A model generated the notes under the pieces. That model worked only from the letters and a program-made list of their open reading frames with translations. It ran no database searches and was not told the origin of the DNA. A program made the position numbers and the translations under genes. This document shows, one piece after another, positions 29,890-33,022 of a DNA stretch of 33,022 nt (positions are counted from its first letter, which is position 1; each line of letters opens with the position of its first letter). Origin of the DNA: Thermoplasmata archaeon (lineage in GTDB: Archaea > Thermoplasmatota > Thermoplasmata > RBG-16-68-12 > JAGMCJ01); NCBI GenBank assembly GCA_023130895.1, contig JAGMAI010000110.1, forward strand, positions 1 through 33,022, given 5' to 3'.

Positions 29890-32841
29890 ATGAAGTTCAG
29901 AGCATCGCTAACGTGCTTTGTGTGCTTTGCTTTGTTGCTGTGTTGCATCGGTCCCCACTACGGTGTGCAAGCTCAAACGAATTGGACGAAATATCCAGGG
30001 AATCCCGTGATCACTCATGGCCCGGACTTGGCTTGGGACTGGTTCGTTATGCATCCCAGCGTCTTGGAGGAGCCGACAGGATACAAAATGTGGTTCACTG
30101 CGCAGACCTTCACGGGCGTAGGTGATCTGCAGATGAGAATCGGACTAGCCACGGGCTTCGATCAGGTCACATGGACCAAGAACCCCAGTCCGGTGATGGA
30201 CATAGGGTTGCCTGGAAGCTGGGAGGAGATCGGCGCCCTCGTTCCAAGGGTGATTGCTGACGTTGTGGGTTACAAAATGTGGTACACAGGATGGGATGCC
30301 AGTGACCTGATGCAGATAGGCTATGCTACTTCACCTGATGGAATCACCTGGACGAGACATCCTGGGAATCCTGTATTGACACCGGGTGGGCCTGCCGAGT
30401 GGGACGCCAGCGGCACGGCTGCTGCTTCTGTCGTATTCCTGGGCGGAGAATACCACGCTTGGTACACGGGAAACGATGCGTCCGACTACACCCGCATAGG
30501 ATATGCGAACTCGACCGACGGAATCATCTGGAACAAGTACGCGGGCAATCCCGTTCTTGACCTCGGCGCTCCTGGCGAGTGGGACGCGGAGAGTGTCCTG
30601 ATACCTTGGGTTCTCTTCGACGGGATGAAGTACGAGATGTGGTACATGGGCATGGATGCCTCCACGAACTTCGCCATCGGCTATGCCACCTCCATGGATG
30701 GCCTTGTTTGGACAAAACACCCCGACAATCCTGTTCTGAGCCCTGGCCCTCCTGGATCCTGGGATGACGGAGTCACGCAGGCTCCATGCGTTCTCTACAC
30801 ACCCACGGGCTACGACATGTGGTACAATGGAGCGTCGGGAATGGACACTGGAATCGGATACGCCAATAGTACGTTCCCAATCGAGCACGCGCCCATTCTG
30901 GAGGGTGGCGAGGTCTCACCATCTTCAGGACCGCGAAACGCACGGTTCACGTACAACGTGACCTACAGCGACGAGGACGACGACCCCGCCGCGTACGTGC
31001 GCGTGTGGATCAACAAGAGCGGCGTTCCCTTTGGCAGCAGCCCCTATGACCTGAAGTTCGACAGCTGGAAGGGTGCTCCTGGAGACTGGGTCGCGGGGGC
31101 CAGCTACGCCCTCCCGGTCAATCTCTACTCCGAGGGGAGCGACTACGCCTTCGCGTTCAGCGCCTCGGACGGCAAGGATACCGTCTTCCTTCCAGAGCGG
31201 GCGGGTCCGGATGTGACCGCCTTGCACGGCGTCGAGAAGATAGCATGGATGTCGGACCGGAGCGGGAACATGGACATCTGGGTGATGGATGTTGACGGAA
31301 GCAATCCGGTTCAGCTGACCACTGACCCGGCTGAGGACTGGTTCCCGGACTGGTCCCCTGGCGCTGAGAGGATTGTCTTCGCATCTTGGAGAGCAGGGAA
31401 CTCGGACATCTGGGTGATGGACGCGGACGGGAGCAATCAGACCCAGCTGACGACGAATGCCAGCGGTGACTTCAATCCAGTCTGGTCGCCTGATGGCACG
31501 AGAATCGCAATCAACTCGAGAAGGGACGGCCCGGACTCGGACATCTGGGTCATGGACGCGGACGGGAGCAATCTAGTCCAACTGACCACAAACGTGAGTG
31601 ATGACAGGCACGCCTCGTGGTCTCCGGACGGGTCGAAGATAGTCTTCTCGACTGACAGGACTACGCCCAACGACAACGATATCTGGGTAATGGACGCGGA
31701 CGGGAGCAACAAGACTGAGATTCTGTCCTATCCGAATTATGACCTCGGTCCTACGTGGTCACCAGATGGCAATAGGATCGCATGGAGCACACGAATGACA
31801 GGTGAACATGACATATGGGTGATGACCCCCGACGGTAGCAACCAGACGCAACTGACCACCCATCCAGAGGAGGACGCCTCCGCTTCTTGGTCTCCCGACG
31901 GCAGCCGGATCGCGTACTACTCAGCCCTGTTTGGGAATGGGGAGATTTTCGTTATGGACGCGGATGGAAGCAATCAGACACAGTTGACTGTGGACGCTGC
32001 AACGGACACGTGGCCGGACTTCGCCCTGATACCAAGCGAGGAGCCACCTCTGCCTCCAACTCTTCGGCAGGCGGTACTCGTTGGTGCGAGTCTCGAGAAC
32101 GTCGAACTCACGTGGAATGCCTCAGCGGACGACGGGCAGCCCGGCGGAACGGTGAAATACGAGATCTGGCGAACGACGGACTATGCCGGCCCGTACTCGT
32201 ATCTTGATGAGGTCGTCGCTGACGGCTCCCAGAGCTACACCTATGTCGATTCAGGAGCCGGGCATGGGGACCCGAGCAACTACTTCTACAGAGTCCGTTC
32301 CGTGAATGAGATGGCGAAGTGGAACGTAACAAACGAGACTGCCGGCAAGTTCGTGAGACAGCTGTCAGCTGGAGTCAACTTCATATCGATCCCGTTGATG
32401 CAGGTCGACGAGAACCTGGAGACGGTCCTTCAGACGTTGACGTTCGACAGGGCGTGGTTCTACGACCCTGCCGGAAAGGAGTGGAGATACTATGCGAGGC
32501 AGCGGCCGTGCAAGACAGACCTTGACCGTATAGATCACTCAATGGGATTGTGGGTGAACGTGACGGTGGGCTCCGCCCTCACCGTGGCGGGCATGGTTCC
32601 TGCCAGCACAACCATTCAGCTGCGCAGCGGATGGAATCTCGTCGGATTCCCGTCCTTCAATCTCACATACACGGTCGCGGACCTGAAGGCTGGAACGGGA
32701 GCGACAAGAGTGGAGGGGTTCTACGCACCCGGCCTTCCGCACTGCTTGCGGGTGTTCGAAGATTTCGATGTGCTTCAGGCGGGATACGCGTACTGGGTGA
32801 GGGTGGAGGTCGATATTGTCTGGACCGTCCCGCTCGCGTAG
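29890..32841 (+). CDS. Secreted double beta-propeller protein (983 aa)
   Basis: The N-terminus is a signal peptide (MKFRASLTCFVCFALLLCC, then VQAQ), so the export-competent start is ATG 29890 rather than 29794. Residues about 30-335 hold five repeats of the type WTKHPGNPVL...GYKMWYTG...IGYATSPDG, a five-bladed propeller like glycosidase family 43/32 relatives. An Ig-like linker follows. Six TolB/PD40 repeats come next (DIWVMDADGSNQTQLTT ... WSPDG), forming a second propeller, then a fibronectin-III-like domain and a C-terminal domain with LRSGWNLVGFP. Many N-x-S/T sites would suit surface glycosylation. No sortase, PGF or other C-terminal anchor is obvious. It may bind or degrade polysaccharide; catalytic residues were not confirmed. 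Confidence 0.88.
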   Translation: MKFRASLTCFVCFALLLCCIGPHYGVQAQTNWTKYPGNPVITHGPDLAWDWFVMHPSVLEEPTGYKMWFTAQTFTGVGDLQMRIGLATGFDQVTWTKNPSPVMDIGLPGSWEEIGALVPRVIADVVGYKMWYTGWDASDLMQIGYATSPDGITWTRHPGNPVLTPGGPAEWDASGTAAASVVFLGGEYHAWYTGNDASDYTRIGYANSTDGIIWNKYAGNPVLDLGAPGEWDAESVLIPWVLFDGMKYEMWYMGMDASTNFAIGYATSMDGLVWTKHPDNPVLSPGPPGSWDDGVTQAPCVLYTPTGYDMWYNGASGMDTGIGYANSTFPIEHAPILEGGEVSPSSGPRNARFTYNVTYSDEDDDPAAYVRVWINKSGVPFGSSPYDLKFDSWKGAPGDWVAGASYALPVNLYSEGSDYAFAFSASDGKDTVFLPERAGPDVTALHGVEKIAWMSDRSGNMDIWVMDVDGSNPVQLTTDPAEDWFPDWSPGAERIVFASWRAGNSDIWVMDADGSNQTQLTTNASGDFNPVWSPDGTRIAINSRRDGPDSDIWVMDADGSNLVQLTTNVSDDRHASWSPDGSKIVFSTDRTTPNDNDIWVMDADGSNKTEILSYPNYDLGPTWSPDGNRIAWSTRMTGEHDIWVMTPDGSNQTQLTTHPEEDASASWSPDGSRIAYYSALFGNGEIFVMDADGSNQTQLTVDAATDTWPDFALIPSEEPPLPPTLRQAVLVGASLENVELTWNASADDGQPGGTVKYEIWRTTDYAGPYSYLDEVVADGSQSYTYVDSGAGHGDPSNYFYRVRSVNEMAKWNVTNETAGKFVRQLSAGVNFISIPLMQVDENLETVLQTLTFDRAWFYDPAGKEWRYYARQRPCKTDLDRIDHSMGLWVNVTVGSALTVAGMVPASTTIQLRSGWNLVGFPSFNLTYTVADLKAGTGATRVEGFYAPGLPHCLRVFEDFDVLQAGYAYWVRVEVDIVWTVPLA

Positions 32842-32917
32842 TCCCCCGCAAGGATTTCATATTGGCGGGCCTAACAATCCTCTCCTGCCGACTCTTCGGT
32901 AGTCGTTCAGTGATTCC

Positions 32918-33022
32918 TCACGGGACCTCTTCTTCGGGGGGTGGCGGGATCTCTTCTTCAGGAGGCGGTGGCATCTCTTCATCTCCCGCAACCACCGGTT
33001 TTCGCCTCAGAGCCATTAGTGC
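32918..33022 (-). CDS. C-terminal tail of a gene cut by the window edge
   Basis: The minus-strand frame is open from the last base to TGA at 32918. It ends in an acidic, proline-rich tail with two copies of PPPPEEE after RRKPVVAGDEEM. Two readings are possible: the end of a longer protein (preferred), or a 32-aa peptide from ATG 33016. Function cannot be told. The 76 bases between it and the propeller gene hold no feature I can support. Confidence 0.5.
   Translation of the reverse strand, partial: ALMALRRKPVVAGDEEMPPPPEEEIPPPPEEEVP

Overview
The window reads as a GC-rich archaeal chromosome segment, most likely from a Thermoplasmatota-type euryarchaeon; the lineage is an inference from gene content. 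The archaeal signs are AT-rich TATA-like boxes about 25 bp before RNA genes and before several start codons (including apparently leaderless ones), a tRNA-Ile with a short intron in a bulge-helix-bulge fold, transketolase split into two subunits, an HdrA-MvhD fusion, and an archaeal-type sugar-1-phosphate nucleotidyltransferase paired with glmS. No CRISPR array, insertion sequence, integrase or phage module was seen.

Layout. 1-1155: 3' part of hdrA fused to mvhD (electron bifurcation). 1206-4649: a sugar-phosphate block, with rpe plus a small membrane protein on the minus strand and, divergently, transketolase N, transketolase C and transaldolase with ATGA overlaps. 4712-9973: tRNA-Asp, hisS, an EamA transporter, then glmS and a GlmU-like enzyme making UDP-amino-sugar precursors. 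9974-10987: a loosely packed stretch with a possible 55-aa membrane protein and a membrane-anchored orphan. 11075-14641: a btuF-btuC-btuD ABC importer operon for a metal chelate (cobalamin, siderophore or haem), ending in a winged-helix regulator and preceded by a promoter carrying two operator-like sites. 14716-20128: nitroreductase, a double zinc-ribbon coiled-coil protein and a 1,252-aa coiled-coil rod in one tight minus-strand run, headed by a promoter with a Fur-box-like element. 20251-20349: intron-containing tRNA-Ile. 20486-21957: a membrane-anchored collagen-like protein and an anchored orphan. 22076-24571: an arsR/cadC-type repressor and a Zn/Cd P-type ATPase with an operator over the promoter. 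24639-27680: an MscS channel and a divergent PEP-carboxykinase-like enzyme. 27831-29689: a membrane orphan, a GNAT acetyltransferase and a SAM methyltransferase. 29890-32841: a large secreted double-propeller protein. 32918-33022: the C-terminal tail of a minus-strand gene cut by the window edge.

How it fits together. The rpe/tkt/tal block supplies the non-oxidative pentose phosphate interconversions, and the PEPCK-like protein may add gluconeogenic flux. glmS and the GlmU-like protein feed surface glycan synthesis, which suits a cell displaying a collagen-like protein and a propeller protein. Three loci (btuFCD, the nitroreductase/coiled-coil run, and arsR-cadA) carry palindromic elements at or near their promoters that look metal-responsive. 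The best candidate for an undescribed system is the zinc-ribbon plus giant coiled-coil pair. The giant protein has no cysteine and a single proline over 1,252 residues, so it could form a continuous rod of very roughly 180 nm if helical throughout. Its function cannot be read from sequence.
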